In this document: positions 1-9,569 of the stretch, in pieces
How positions within the stretch are numbered: the first letter of the stretch is position 1
Layout of the letters: every line of letters begins with the position of its first letter
Assembly: GCA_015233895.1 (NCBI GenBank)
Contig: JADFXG010000003.1
Span: 124,001 to 188,000 of the forward strand
DNA from: Nitrospirota bacterium
Lineage (GTDB): Bacteria > Nitrospirota > Thermodesulfovibrionia > Thermodesulfovibrionales > Magnetobacteriaceae
Direction of reading: 5' to 3'
DNA length: 64,000 nt
Notes under the pieces: model-generated
The model's input: the letters and a program-made list of their open reading frames with translations, nothing else
Told to the model about the DNA's origin: nothing
Database searches by the model: none
Made by a program: the position numbers and the translations under genes

Positions 1-674
1 GGCGCTGTAGCGGAGTACATCACTGCCGGGTCTGCCCCTATTGCTACTGCCACCTCAAGCGGCTTGCCCAGTTTCTCTGCTTTTCTGTAGTGCCGTGCCC
101 CGTCTTTGTGCATATGCCAGTGCATGCCGGTTGTGTGCTCATCGTAAACATGCATACGGTACATGCCGCAGTTGCGCTCGCCGGTTTCAGGGTCTTTTGT
201 AAAGACCAATGGAAGGGTTATAAAGCGGCCTCCGTCTGAAGGCCACGTTTTAAGAATCGGAAATATACTTAATGATGGATTTTCTTTTGTTATAACATCC
301 TTACAGTGTCCTGTTTTAACATATTTGGGTAAAAAATCCGCAAGGCGCTTTAACTTAGGAAGCGCCCTCAGTTTGGATATCAGATTTGTCGGTATCTCAG
401 GCTCTAAAAACTCAAGAATCTCCACTCCGATATCATCTAATTTATCCACCTCAAGAGCCAGACACATCCTTTCAAAAGTGCCAAAGAGATTGACAACGCA
501 TGGAAATTGCGCTCCCTTGCAGTTTTCAAAAAAAAGAGCCTCTCCGCCGTTTTTGACAAACCTGTCGTTAATCTCAGTAATTTCAAGCTCAGGGTCAACC
601 TCTGCTTTAATATACTTAATAAGCCCCTTCTTCTTTAATAACCCTATAAAGTCTCTGATATCTCTGTATGCCAT
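1..674 (-). CDS. UbiD family (menaquinone-type) decarboxylase, N-terminal part
   Basis: The reading frame starts at an ATG at 674 and stays open to the left edge, so only about the first 224 residues are present. The translation begins MAYRDIRDFIGLLKKKGLIK and contains the UbiD-type stretches ERNCGMYRMHVYD and TTGMHWHMHKDGARHY. These belong to the prenylated-flavin-binding core of the family. UbiD enzymes decarboxylate aromatic acids, here most likely a ubiquinone or menaquinone precursor, in the cytoplasm. The family is normally about 450-600 residues, so roughly half or more is missing off the window. The DUF4124 gene ends 23 bp upstream on the same strand. The substrate cannot be settled from this fragment. 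Confidence 0.85.
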   Translation of the reverse strand, partial: MAYRDIRDFIGLLKKKGLIKYIKAEVDPELEITEINDRFVKNGGEALFFENCKGAQFPCVVNLFGTFERMCLALEVDKLDDIGVEILEFLEPEIPTNLISKLRALPKLKRLADFLPKYVKTGHCKDVITKENPSLSIFPILKTWPSDGGRFITLPLVFTKDPETGERNCGMYRMHVYDEHTTGMHWHMHKDGARHYRKAEKLGKPLEVAVAIGADPAVMYSATA

Positions 675-697
675 CTCATCCTTTTTGCAATCAGCCC

Positions 698-3286
698 TTA
701 ACTCAGAGGCTTTTTACCACCTTTATTTTTACCACGGTTGCTGTTGCTCTTTTCTGCCGGAGTATCTTCAGTTGATACGTCATCTATACCGGCGATGCCT
801 AAATCAGCCGGCAAGGAGATATCCGGTGTCATCTCCTCAGGTGTTATTTCAACACCACTGACACTCTCCTCACTGAGAATCTCCACAGTCGTGTCATTCA
901 GCGATAAGTCATAATTTTCAAAAGACAACTTGGACGGCACTATCGTCTCCTCATCAAAGTCCGGAGTGCTGCTCTCATCTGTAGCTAACACTGCTGAATC
1001 ACTTAGTCCAGGTTCATCATCAAGAGAGAGTTCAAGGTCCGGAATATCGTCTAAGTCCGGAGCGCTGCTCTCATCTATAGCTAACACAACTGAATCGCTA
1101 AGTCTTGGTTCATCGTCAAGAGAAAGTCCAAGGTCCGGAATATCCTCTAAATCCGGAGCGCTGCTCTCATCTATAGCTAACACAGCTGAATCACTTAGTC
1201 TCGGTTCATCGTCAAGAGAAAGCTCAAGGTCAGGAATATCCTCTAAATCCGGAGTGCTGCTCTCATCTATAGCTAACACAGCTGAATCACTAAGTCTCGG
1301 CTCATCCTCAAGAGAAAGCTCAAGGTCAGGAATATCCTCTAAATCCGGTGCGCTGCTCTCATCTGTAGCTAACACAGCTGAATCACTAAGTCTCGGCTCA
1401 TCATCTAGCGAAAGTTCAAGGTCCGGAATATCGTCTAAATCCGGAGTGCTGCTCTCATCTGTAGCTAACACAGCTGAATCGCTAAGTCTCGGTTCATCGT
1501 CAAGTGTAAGCTCAAGATCTGGCTCTACAGCAACTTGCGGCTGTTTTTTGCTATCAATATCAATTCCAAAGTCCTCTATATCCTGGCCTAAAACAACAGT
1601 GGAATCATCCGAATAATCATAGTCCTCATCCTTAATCTCAAAGTCCTCTTTATTCTCCTCATTATAGTCGGAGTGCTCATCTTTTTCAGCTTGCGGCTCA
1701 TCCCCCAAATCTATTTCCAGTGAAGAGGATAAATCCACTTCTGCATCATCATATGGTTTTTGATTTTCTATATTTATCTGATCTGATGGAGTTTCCAGAA
1801 CAAGGTCGGAGTCAAAATCATCTGATAGTTCAAAGTCTTCACTGCCAGCTTCATCAAGTTTAAACTCCTCATCAGATGAAATCATGTCAACCGGTGTTTC
1901 CAGGCTGTCTTCTAACGCCTCAGCGTTTTTAATGCCAGGGCCTGTTATTGTCTCATACTCTTCATCGTCAGTTTTGAGAGCTGAGTCCTCCCCTGAATCG
2001 TACCGCAGCACACCCTGTTCAGAGTCATCCTCCACAACTTCAAACCCGAGGTCTTCTTTGTTAATCGTAAGAGTTTCCTCATCTTCAGCCGTCTCAGTCT
2101 GAGCAGTTTGTTCTAATGTTACAGCCTCATCAGAATCATCATTATATACAGCAATCGTGTCATCTATAGAGGAAAAATCATAACCCCGCGAGGGTGTTAA
2201 GCCAGCCCCTGCTGCAGACATATCCGTAGTTGACATATCCGATACATCATCCCATGCTCTTTTTTCGGAGGGGAGCTGTCCACCGGCAAATCTCTCCGCA
2301 AACATTTCCTCCTGTTTGCGCTTTTTGCCCGACATCCATATCAGATACTCAGGTGTTAAAAAGAACGCTAGTGTGCCAAGAAGCAGAAAAACAGACTCTG
2401 CTATTGCCAAAATAAAAGAAACAGGCAGCAACACTATGCAAACAAAAGATATTCCCCAAAATACATAAGAAGCGGCATGAACAACCCCTGCTTTCCTGTC
2501 AAGCCCCAGGTTTTCCGCAAGCGACATGTATGAAGCTGTAAACGCATACGGTAACGTTAAAGGAAAAATCAAAAGAGCTATCCACCACACAGGCTTTCCT
2601 GACACAATGACAACAGTATAGAAGTTGACAACCGGAATAAGAGCAATCAATACAGCAGGTACCTCAAGAAGCTTGGCAATCCTAAACAGTGAATAACCAA
2701 AGAACAAAGCAAACAGAAATATAACAATAGGAGCAATTTTAAGAAACAGAGGGTATTTTGTGGATATGATTTCAAAGTTTTTTAACAGTGCGTATTTTGA
2801 TTTTGGAGATACTTTAACCTTGCCGGCTGTAACAGGAAACTTCTTAACGGGGTGCTTTGGCGGCTGTATGCGCTGAGGCTGAGTGGCTGCCGGCTGCTGC
2901 TCTGGGACAGGAGGTGCTGAAGCTGTAATGGCCGGTACAGGAGCAGGAGAGGGGGATGGAGCCATGGTTGGAGTTGGCGTCGGGGTACTTTGAGCTGTTT
3001 GCTGTTGTTCAGCCGGTTTGGGATTTTTTGCTTTCGTATCTTGTTTTTGTGTAACCTCTTTACCATGTCCGGGTGCAGTTACAGGAGATTTTTTTGACGG
3101 CGCCGGTGTTGGCAGAGGAGGTTCCTCATCCGATGTCGTTACATCCTCTGCGGGAGGAAAGTCGGTAAAATGAGTCATGCCTGCCTTATCCTTCCATCTA
3201 TACAATTTGGCTTCAGATACTGCTGTCAGAAAAACCAATAGGGCCAACACAAAAGATGAGACTCCTACAGCGTACTTACCAAACAT
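698..3286 (-). CDS. DUF4124 membrane protein with acidic repeat tail
   Basis: This is an 862-residue envelope protein of unknown function. A signal peptide (residues about 1-26) is followed by a DUF4124-type segment, LYRWKDKAGMTHFTDFPP, and then a Pro/Ala/Thr-rich linker. Several hydrophobic segments at about residues 180-330 resemble the compact membrane domain of DUF5684-type proteins (for example IALIPVVNFYTVVIV and PVWWIALLIFPLTLPYAF). The C-terminal half is strongly acidic and includes six 32-residue repeats rich in Asp, Glu, Ser and Leu. The end is basic (RGKNKGGKKPLS). A role in scaffolding or protein interaction in the membrane is a guess from the architecture. The gene precedes the UbiD gene on the same strand by 23 bp. 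Confidence 0.75.
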   Translation of the reverse strand: MFGKYAVGVSSFVLALLVFLTAVSEAKLYRWKDKAGMTHFTDFPPAEDVTTSDEEPPLPTPAPSKKSPVTAPGHGKEVTQKQDTKAKNPKPAEQQQTAQSTPTPTPTMAPSPSPAPVPAITASAPPVPEQQPAATQPQRIQPPKHPVKKFPVTAGKVKVSPKSKYALLKNFEIISTKYPLFLKIAPIVIFLFALFFGYSLFRIAKLLEVPAVLIALIPVVNFYTVVIVSGKPVWWIALLIFPLTLPYAFTASYMSLAENLGLDRKAGVVHAASYVFWGISFVCIVLLPVSFILAIAESVFLLLGTLAFFLTPEYLIWMSGKKRKQEEMFAERFAGGQLPSEKRAWDDVSDMSTTDMSAAGAGLTPSRGYDFSSIDDTIAVYNDDSDEAVTLEQTAQTETAEDEETLTINKEDLGFEVVEDDSEQGVLRYDSGEDSALKTDDEEYETITGPGIKNAEALEDSLETPVDMISSDEEFKLDEAGSEDFELSDDFDSDLVLETPSDQINIENQKPYDDAEVDLSSSLEIDLGDEPQAEKDEHSDYNEENKEDFEIKDEDYDYSDDSTVVLGQDIEDFGIDIDSKKQPQVAVEPDLELTLDDEPRLSDSAVLATDESSTPDLDDIPDLELSLDDEPRLSDSAVLATDESSAPDLEDIPDLELSLEDEPRLSDSAVLAIDESSTPDLEDIPDLELSLDDEPRLSDSAVLAIDESSAPDLEDIPDLGLSLDDEPRLSDSVVLAIDESSAPDLDDIPDLELSLDDEPGLSDSAVLATDESSTPDFDEETIVPSKLSFENYDLSLNDTTVEILSEESVSGVEITPEEMTPDISLPADLGIAGIDDVSTEDTPAEKSNSNRGKNKGGKKPLS
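947..1522 (-). repeat. Six tandem 96-bp coding repeats
   Basis: Six head-to-tail units of exactly 96 bp start, reading on the minus strand, at 1522, 1426, 1330, 1234, 1138 and 1042. Each encodes 32 residues of the form PDLELSLDDEPRLSDSAVLA followed by T/I-DESS and a PDL(E/D)DI end. Units differ at only a few codons (Ala/Thr, Asp/Glu, Thr/Ile), pointing to recent duplication or ongoing homogenisation. The units keep frame, so copy number can change without breaking the protein. Confidence 0.95.
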
Positions 3287-3387
3287 ACATCCTCCCTTAA
3301 TAAGGATTAATCAACACACTCCATGCTGTTTATCGCTCTCTTACACGATAACCGCTGCTGCTTGCTTTGCAATTATCAGGCAGACTA

Positions 3388-3936
3388 CTATTTTATTTTT
3401 TCAAATTTGATAGTTATCACTTTGCCTGATGAGAAAACAGCTGAGCAGTCACTTCCGCTTACAGAGTTGCAACCGTTCCATGATGAGATAAAAGAGTGTG
3501 ACGACGGTGTGGCAATAATAGACAGCTTTTTATCCTTTTTTAAATGGCCTATTGAACCTACATGACCTTTCCACGATATTTTATCCCCGCCTTTTACTGA
3601 AACAGTGCCGTTGCCTGTGCCCTCCTTTACTATGTATAGGACATCTGGTGAAGAGGGCGTTACCGCTGCTGCATAAAACTTACCATTACCGCCGGGTGTT
3701 GAACCGTTACTGAAGCCCGGCTCTGATTTCAAGCCCCGAAACTCAGGCAGCGCTGTAGTCTCGCTCCTCACGCTTATTTCATGTGTGTTCAAAGAGCCCT
3801 TAATAACCTTAAAGTCCGGGAATTCCTTAAATGTTGTCAACATGATAGTCAAAAATGAGAGCACATATATGGGGTTAAATATCGGATGTGCCGTCATAAA
3901 AGACCCTCTGCCCAACGTATTTACATTTTCTTTCAT
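3388..3936 (-). CDS. Hypothetical protein with bacterial-repeat-like C-terminus
   Basis: The 182-residue product is not assigned to a named family. It has one hydrophobic stretch near the N-terminus (PIYVLSFLTIMLTTF), which could be a signal anchor. The C-terminal part, from GTGNGTVSV through SWNGCNSVSGSDCSAVFSSG to VITIKFEKIK, follows the pattern of the beta-rich surface repeat that reads GxGxGTV..W.GC.G...C...V.V.F. That repeat occurs in secreted and surface proteins of many bacteria. The ATG at 3936 has a GGAGG eleven bases upstream, which supports this start. The protein is probably exported or surface-exposed. Function unknown. Confidence 0.6.
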   Translation of the reverse strand: MKENVNTLGRGSFMTAHPIFNPIYVLSFLTIMLTTFKEFPDFKVIKGSLNTHEISVRSETTALPEFRGLKSEPGFSNGSTPGGNGKFYAAAVTPSSPDVLYIVKEGTGNGTVSVKGGDKISWKGHVGSIGHLKKDKKLSIIATPSSHSFISSWNGCNSVSGSDCSAVFSSGKVITIKFEKIK

Positions 3937-4144
3937 TTTGCTGCTGAACCTCCATATTTTATAATTACCATTGCCTCTGTCATACCCTGTTTGCTACTTT
4001 CTTCACCCTTCTGCATATGTGATGTAACCCTGCCGGATTCTATAACAAACTACCGTTACTTGTCAACATGCCGTAATTTCATAACAAAAAACTATATATA
4101 AATTCCCTTATGCGCTTAACAAAAAATATTTACATTTTTAACAT

Positions 4145-4150
4145 TATAAT
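4145..4150 (+). promoter_or_regulatory. Possible -10 element for argG
   Basis: A perfect TATAAT lies 45 bases before the argG start in an AT-rich gap. No convincing -35 is visible at 16-18 bp, so this is tentative. Confidence 0.3.
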
Positions 4151-4194
4151 GCTAAGTTTTAAGTAAAATAATTTTTAGCCAGCAGGGGGACATA

Positions 4195-5382
4195 ATGAAA
4201 AAAGTGGTGCTTGCGTATTCGGGCGGGCTTGATACGTCGGTTGCTATAAAGTGGCTTAAGGAAAGCGTTGATGCTGATGTGGTAGCGTTTTGCGCCGATT
4301 TAGGACAGGGTGAGGAACTTGACCACGTAAGAGAAAAAGCGCTTAAAACCGGTGCATCTAAAGTCTATGTTGAGGACGTACGAGAGGAGTTTGCCAGAGA
4401 TTATGTTTTTCCGATGCTTCGGTCTAATGCCGTCTATGAGCAGTACTATCTGCTTGGCACCTCAATAGCAAGACCATTAATTGCTAAAAAACTTATAGAG
4501 ATTGCAATAAAGGAAAACGCAGCATACGTTGCACACGGGGCTACTGGTAAGGGCAACGATCAGGTACGATTTGAGCTTGGCTCGTATGCTTTAAAACCCG
4601 ACATTAAAATAATAGCTCCGTGGCGGATGTGGCCGTTTAAATCAAGGCAATCACTGATAGAATATGCCGCAGCACACGGCATAGATGTTCCCGTAACTAA
4701 AGAAAAACCATATAGCACAGACAGAAACGCTCTTCACATTAGCTACGAGGGTGGCATACTTGAAGATCCGTGGGCTGAGCCCCCCTCTGATATGTTCACG
4801 CTTATGGTGTCTCCTGAAAAAGCCCCGGATGTGCCCACATACGTTGAGATTGAGTACGAAAGAGGGAATCCTGTAGCAGTTGACGGCAAAAAAATGTCCC
4901 CGTATGAGCTTCTCTCATCCTTAAATAAAACAGCCGGCAGTAACGGTGTTGGCAGAGTCGATATTGTAGAAAACCGGTATGTTGGCATTAAATCCCGTGG
5001 AGTGTATGAAACTCCGGGAGGAACCACTCTTCATGTTGCCCACAGAGCAGTTGAGTCCATAACTTTGGACAGAGAAGTGCTCCATCTCAGGGATTCATTA
5101 ATTCCAAAGTATGCAGAGATGGTCTATAACGGGTACTGGTTTTCGCCGGAACGGCTTGTCCTTCAGAAGTTTATGGATGAGTGTCAGGACGTGGTAACAG
5201 GCACGGTGCGTCTTAAGCTCTATAAGGGTAATTGTAGTGTAACAGGCAGAAAGTCGCCACATTCTCTCTATGACTCACGACTTGCCACATTTGAAGAGGA
5301 GGATGTGTATAATCAGGCAGATGCCGAGGGATTCATAAAACTAAATGCGCTCCGTTTAAAAACAGGCCGCTTAAAACTCTAA
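4195..5382 (+). CDS. argG: Argininosuccinate synthase
   Basis: It joins citrulline and aspartate, using ATP, to make argininosuccinate in arginine biosynthesis; the enzyme is a cytoplasmic tetramer. The N-terminus carries the PP-loop ATP-binding motif AYSGGLDTS, followed by family-typical segments including [15 protein letters not shown] and [17 protein letters not shown]. The length of 395 residues is normal and the frame is intact. A strong AGGGGG Shine-Dalgarno sits just upstream of the ATG. No other arg gene is next to it; dprA follows after 14 bp, so argG may be cotranscribed with the DNA-processing genes. Confidence 0.97.
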   Translation: MKKVVLAYSGGLDTSVAIKWLKESVDADVVAFCADLGQGEELDHVREKALKTGASKVYVEDVREEFARDYVFPMLRSNAVYEQYYLLGTSIARPLIAKKLIEIAIKENAAYVAHGATGKGNDQVRFELGSYALKPDIKIIAPWRMWPFKSRQSLIEYAAAHGIDVPVTKEKPYSTDRNALHISYEGGILEDPWAEPPSDMFTLMVSPEKAPDVPTYVEIEYERGNPVAVDGKKMSPYELLSSLNKTAGSNGVGRVDIVENRYVGIKSRGVYETPGGTTLHVAHRAVESITLDREVLHLRDSLIPKYAEMVYNGYWFSPERLVLQKFMDECQDVVTGTVRLKLYKGNCSVTGRKSPHSLYDSRLATFEEEDVYNQADAEGFIKLNALRLKTGRLKL

Positions 5383-5396
5383 GGCTGTAAAAATTG

Positions 5397-6587
5397 ATGC
5401 AAGGGGATATTAAACATTGGCTGGCGCTTTCTGCGATAAAAAACGTGGGGCCAGGAACCGTACGAAAGCTTCTTGCCCATTTTAAAACTCCGGAAAACAT
5501 ATTTAAGGCAACTCTTACCGAACTTAAGGCTGTGGAGGGCGTTAAATCATTCAGAGCCGAGAGCGTTAAGAATTTCAACAGTTGGGATGCTGTTGAGCTT
5601 GCGTTAAAAAAAATTGAGCAAAACGGAATTAAAGTGTTTTGCTATCTGGAGGATGATTATCCGGAGATGTTGAAACCGTTTCCGGACAGTCCCCCTCTGC
5701 TTTTTGTTAAAGGAGATATAGTGCGTGAGGACCGCTACGCTATAGCGATAGTGGGTACACGTAAGCTCAGTCATTACGGGCAAAAGGTGGCGGAAAAGTT
5801 TACCGGTGAGCTTGTGGATATGGGCTTTACGATTGTAAGCGGGATGGCAAGAGGGATAGATACGATAGCGCACCGTGAGGCACTAAAATGTAACGGGCGC
5901 ACTATAGCGGTTTTAGGCACAGGGATAGACATAGCTTATCCTCCGGAAAACTTGTGGCTTATGCAGCGGATAGCTGAAAACGGTGCTGTAGTGTCTGAGT
6001 TTTTACCCGGCACCCGTCCCCAAAGAGAGAATTTCCCGATAAGAAACAGAATTATAAGCGCCTTGTCTTTAGGAGTTCTTGTTGTAGAAGCCGGACAGAG
6101 AAGCGGCGCTCTTATTACTGCTAATTTTGCACTTGAACAGGGTAAAGAGGTGTTTGCTGTTCCCGGAAACGTGCTCTCCTTATCTGCTCAGGGCTCTCAC
6201 AGCCTCATCCAAAGCGGAGCAAAGCTTGTTAACAACGCCTGCGATATTTTAGGGGAACTCGGAGATTTAATAAAAGCCTACATCAAAGAGAGAAAAGAAA
6301 ATCCACCGGTTAAACGTAATGCAGAAAAATCTAAGACAACTGCTGCAGAAAAAAGAAAAGTCTCAGCTCATGATTCTCTGCGCACAACCTCCGATGAAAA
6401 ACCTGTCTCAGAGCAAAGTGACGATGGTAAAAAGGTATTTTCCGTGCTTGGTTTTGAAAGTATGCACGTTGATGAAATTATCCGTAAGACATTGCTGCCG
6501 GCTCACAAGGTGCTCAACGTTTTACTAGAGCTTGAGTTAAAGGGACTGGTTAAACAGTCTGAGGGCATGAAATTTTATATTGTGTAA
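5397..6587 (+). CDS. dprA: DNA processing protein DprA (Smf)
   Basis: DprA binds incoming single-stranded DNA and loads RecA during natural transformation, and it is conserved even in species not known to be competent. The protein shows an N-terminal helical (SAM/HhH-like) region, then the Rossmann-like core with GTRKLSHYGQKVAEKF, SGMARGIDTIAHREAL and FPIRNRIISALS. A charged linker of about 60 residues leads to a C-terminal winged-helix segment (about residues 340-396). The frame also has a TTG immediately before the chosen ATG. It lies 14 bp after argG and before the smg-like gene and topA, an order also seen as smf-smg-topA in proteobacteria. Confidence 0.95.
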   Translation: MQGDIKHWLALSAIKNVGPGTVRKLLAHFKTPENIFKATLTELKAVEGVKSFRAESVKNFNSWDAVELALKKIEQNGIKVFCYLEDDYPEMLKPFPDSPPLLFVKGDIVREDRYAIAIVGTRKLSHYGQKVAEKFTGELVDMGFTIVSGMARGIDTIAHREALKCNGRTIAVLGTGIDIAYPPENLWLMQRIAENGAVVSEFLPGTRPQRENFPIRNRIISALSLGVLVVEAGQRSGALITANFALEQGKEVFAVPGNVLSLSAQGSHSLIQSGAKLVNNACDILGELGDLIKAYIKERKENPPVKRNAEKSKTTAAEKRKVSAHDSLRTTSDEKPVSEQSDDGKKVFSVLGFESMHVDEIIRKTLLPAHKVLNVLLELELKGLVKQSEGMKFYIV

Positions 6588-6663
6588 CAGAGGGTGTTTA
6601 TTTAAATAGAGTGTTCTGATAGAATAGTTGGAAATGTAAGCAATACATGTGGAGGTTAGATAG

Positions 6664-6948
6664 ATGTACAGGAAATTTATGGCGTTACTAAAGCTGATAG
6701 CAAATGAGATAGTGTTAAATGATTTAAACTTAGAGTACAGTAACGTCAACATGATGGTTAAGGACTACAATGTGGCTGATTTGTACGAGGATTTGATGGA
6801 ACTAGAAAGTCTTGGAATCATGACAGACGAGGATATTGACACATTGAAGTCTTTTTTGACTTACATAATCTCTAAAGACACTCATATGGACAAGGATGAG
6901 ATTTACTCGATGGTCTTTGGCCGTGGTAAAAGGATCGTATGGCATTAA
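6664..6948 (+). CDS. Small Smg-like (DUF494-type) protein
   Basis: This 94-residue helical, acidic protein is encoded between dprA and topA and overlaps the topA start by 10 bp. Its ATG follows a GGAGG. Smg (DUF494) occupies this exact place in many gammaproteobacteria, and the segment DLYEDLMELESLGIMTDEDI has the right character. However, the protein is shorter than the usual Smg (about 150 residues) and I see no invariant motif. The position is strong evidence; the family link is tentative. Function unknown. Confidence 0.6.
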   Translation: MYRKFMALLKLIANEIVLNDLNLEYSNVNMMVKDYNVADLYEDLMELESLGIMTDEDIDTLKSFLTYIISKDTHMDKDEIYSMVFGRGKRIVWH

Positions 6949-9230
6949 AACTCTTAATAGTGGAATCCCCTGCAAAGGCAAAAACGATAGAGAAAATACT
7001 TGGCAAGGACTTTACGGTAAAGGCATCGGTAGGACACATATTGGATTTACCTAAAAAGGTACTGGGTGTGGACAGAGAAAATGGCTATGAGCCAGAATAT
7101 GTGACAATTCCCGGCAAAGAGAAAATCACATTAGAACTCAGAGAGGCAGCCCAAAAAGCAGAGGAAGTTTACTTAGCTCCTGACCCTGACAGAGAGGGGG
7201 AGATAATAGCCTGGCACATATCCACAATAATATCAAAAAACAAAGGCAGACAGCCCAAAATGTTTAGGGTGACCTTTAATGAGATAACGGAAAGAGCGGT
7301 AAAAGAAGCGATGACCCGTCCATCAAACATAGACATGAACAAGGTCAATGCACAGCAGGCCAGACGTGTGCTGGACAGACTGGTCGGCTATGGCTTAAGC
7401 CCAATGCTGTGGAAAAAGATAAGCTTTGGACTAAGTGCCGGCAGGGTGCAGTCGGTAGCAGTCCGCCTGATTGTTGACAGGGAAAGAGAGATAGAAGCGT
7501 TTAAAAAAGAGGAGTACTGGTCATTAACCGCTTCGTTTCTTGCCGACATAGAGCCTTCATTTCCGGCAAAGCTGCATAAGTATGAAGGGAAAACTGTCAT
7601 TGAGAAATCATCAAAGGGTAACAAGTTTTTAATAACCAAAGAAGAGCAGGCAACTAAAATAAGAGAAAGTCTCTTAGTGGAGACTTACACACTAAAAAGT
7701 GTGGACAAAAAGGAAAAAAAGAGAATGCCTGCTCCGCCCTTTATAACCAGTACCCTTCAGCAGGAGGCAATTAAAAAACTTCGCTTTACTGCAAAGAAAA
7801 CAATGAGTATAGCTCAAAAGCTATACGAGGGAGTGGGTCTTGGCTCTGAGGGTTCAGTCGGGTTAATATCTTACATGCGTACCGATTCAGTCCGCAGTGC
7901 TCCAGAGGCGGTAAAGTGGGCAAGGGAGTATATAGAAAAGACCTTTGGCAAAGAATACATACCAACTAAGCCCCATACTTTTAAAACCAAGCGATCAGCG
8001 CAGGATGCCCATGAGGCTATAAGGCCAACATACGTTAAGTATCCGCCTGAGGCAGTAAAAAAATACCTTAAACCTGAGGAATACGCTCTGTATGAGCTAA
8101 TCTGGAAGCGCTTTATGGCAAGCCAGATGGCACAGGCAGAGCTTTTGCAGACCTCGTTTGACATATTTGACAGCGCTGAGAAGGCGCTCTTTAGAGCAAG
8201 CGGCACAATAATTAAATTTAAGGGATTTCTGGCTCTCTATTCAGAAGCACTTGAAAGTGATGACAGCGGTGAAACCTCAGTTTTACCAGCACTAAGCGGC
8301 GGCGAAAAACTTAAACTTCTTGAACTTAAACCGGAACAGCACTTCACTCAACCCCCACCCAGATACACCGAGGCCTCCCTTGTTAAGACTCTTGAGGAAA
8401 AAGGCGTAGGCAGACCCAGCACCTATGCCGCCATTTTATCCACCATAGGGGAAAGACAGTATGTTAACAAAGAGGAGGGAAAGTTTAAACCCACGGAGCT
8501 CGGAAAAATTGTAAATGATCTTTTGGTTAAGCGCTTTCCTGAGCTGATAGACATAACCTTTACGGCTAAAATGGAGGACGACCTTGATAAGGTAGAGGAG
8601 GGCAGTATTGCCTGGAATGCTCTCATTGGGGACTTCTATCCGCCATTTAAAAAGGAACTGGATGAGGCCACAGAAGCTAAGGACAGGGTTAAGCCTGAGG
8701 ATATTCCCACTGATACGGTGTGTGAGAAGTGCGGCAAGGTAATGGTAAAAAAATGGAGCAAAAACGGCTGGTTTCTTTCCTGCAGCGGATACCCGAAGTG
8801 TAAAAACGCAAAACCTCTTGATGACGAACAAAATGGAACAAGCGGCGCTCCTGTGGAACAGACCGATGAGATATGTGATAAGTGTTCATCTCCTATGATC
8901 ATAAAGACCGGCAAATTTGGCAGATTTATGGCCTGTTCCGCCTATCCTGACTGTAAGAACATAAAGCCAATCCCTACCGGGCTTAAGTGTCCTGAGGACG
9001 GGGGTGATCTTATAGAAAGAAAGTCTACAAAAGGAAAGTTCAGGGGACGAATTTTCTACAGTTGCAGCAACTATCCGAAATGCAAGTTTATCTCTAACTA
9101 CAAACCAGTTAATGAAAGCTGTCCGCACTGTAACGCAAAAACCATGTACGAAAAGAAAAACAAAGATGGAGATACAATTATTTTTTGCCAGAACAAAGAC
9201 TGTAAGCACAAAAGCGTGGTTGCTGACTGA
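6939..9230 (+). CDS. topA: DNA topoisomerase I
   Basis: Type IA topoisomerase that relaxes negatively supercoiled DNA by cutting one strand through a tyrosine phosphodiester. The N-terminal Toprim domain has VESPAKAKTIEKILG and the metal-binding APDPDREGEIIAWH. The catalytic tyrosine is about residue 312 in SYMRTDS, and GVGRPSTYA is also conserved. The C-terminal third holds topoisomerase zinc-ribbon units, beginning CEKCGKVMVKKW, CDKCSSPMIIKT and CPHCNAKTMYEK; one unit that begins CPEDGG lacks one of its first two cysteines. The length of 763 residues is normal. It is translationally linked to the preceding smg-like gene. Confidence 0.97.
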   Translation: MALKLLIVESPAKAKTIEKILGKDFTVKASVGHILDLPKKVLGVDRENGYEPEYVTIPGKEKITLELREAAQKAEEVYLAPDPDREGEIIAWHISTIISKNKGRQPKMFRVTFNEITERAVKEAMTRPSNIDMNKVNAQQARRVLDRLVGYGLSPMLWKKISFGLSAGRVQSVAVRLIVDREREIEAFKKEEYWSLTASFLADIEPSFPAKLHKYEGKTVIEKSSKGNKFLITKEEQATKIRESLLVETYTLKSVDKKEKKRMPAPPFITSTLQQEAIKKLRFTAKKTMSIAQKLYEGVGLGSEGSVGLISYMRTDSVRSAPEAVKWAREYIEKTFGKEYIPTKPHTFKTKRSAQDAHEAIRPTYVKYPPEAVKKYLKPEEYALYELIWKRFMASQMAQAELLQTSFDIFDSAEKALFRASGTIIKFKGFLALYSEALESDDSGETSVLPALSGGEKLKLLELKPEQHFTQPPPRYTEASLVKTLEEKGVGRPSTYAAILSTIGERQYVNKEEGKFKPTELGKIVNDLLVKRFPELIDITFTAKMEDDLDKVEEGSIAWNALIGDFYPPFKKELDEATEAKDRVKPEDIPTDTVCEKCGKVMVKKWSKNGWFLSCSGYPKCKNAKPLDDEQNGTSGAPVEQTDEICDKCSSPMIIKTGKFGRFMACSAYPDCKNIKPIPTGLKCPEDGGDLIERKSTKGKFRGRIFYSCSNYPKCKFISNYKPVNESCPHCNAKTMYEKKNKDGDTIIFCQNKDCKHKSVVAD

Positions 9231-9326
9231 TACCAACTCAGAGACCGTTGCAAAAGTAACAGTAAATGTTGAGGTAAACAAATAAGTTGACTGAAAGCAG
9301 AGATGTTTTATAGAATACACATAGAC

Positions 9327-9401
9327 AGGCGCATAGCTCAGTGGTAGAGCGCTACCTTGACACGGTAGAGGTCGGGGGTTCGATACCCCCTGTGCCTACC
9401 A
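9327..9401 (+). tRNA. tRNA-Val (anticodon GAC)
   Basis: A full cloverleaf can be drawn. The acceptor stem AGGCGCA pairs with TGTGCCT, including one G-T pair. The D-arm region is GCTCAGTGGTAGAGC. The anticodon stem CTACC/GGTAG closes the loop TTGACAC, with GAC at positions 34-36. The T-arm is GGGGGTTCGATACCCCC. The 3' CCA is encoded. It reads valine codons GUC and GUU and stands alone between topA and the AAA+ gene. Confidence 0.95.
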
Positions 9402-9428
9402 TTCCTATATCGGACTTCGGGTTAATCA

Positions 9429-9458
9429 TTGACTTTTTTCCCTGTAAGTATTTATAGT
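9429..9458 (+). promoter_or_regulatory. Sigma-70-type promoter
   Basis: TTGACT and TATAGT are separated by 18 bp, downstream of tRNA-Val. It would give a leader of roughly 105 bases before the AAA+ gene at 9570. Confidence 0.5.
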
Positions 9459-9521
9459 ACTAACTAAGTGATAGTGTTGTAGAAAGCTCAGTGTTGTTTT
9501 GGGGAGCAACATATGTAAAGG

Positions 9522-9537
9522 TGGCGTGTATATTGTG
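9522..9537 (+). promoter_or_regulatory. Possible sigma-54 promoter
   Basis: TGGCGT, five bases, then TTGTG approximates the -24/-12 consensus TGGCAC-N5-TTGC with correct spacing, 32 bases before the start at 9570. The -12 element has GT in place of GC, so this is weak. Since rpoN is in the window, it is worth testing. Confidence 0.3.
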
Positions 9538-9569
9538 TTAAATATTACAAGAAGAAAGGAGCATACAAT

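Noticed and set aside
163-861. Open frame on the plus strand at the left end
   Set aside because: It is antisense to the UbiD coding sequence and runs into the DUF4124 gene; the minus-strand protein is clearly recognisable.
947-1522. Regular repeats as a CRISPR array
   Set aside because: Units are contiguous 96-bp coding repeats with no distinct spacers and no cas genes nearby.
930-1616. Long open frame on the plus strand, rich in serine
   Set aside because: It is the antisense of the 96-bp repeats; its composition mirrors the acidic repeat codons and it has no independent family likeness.
8886-9320. Minus-strand open frame across the topA 3' end
   Set aside because: It is antisense to the topoisomerase zinc-finger coding region.
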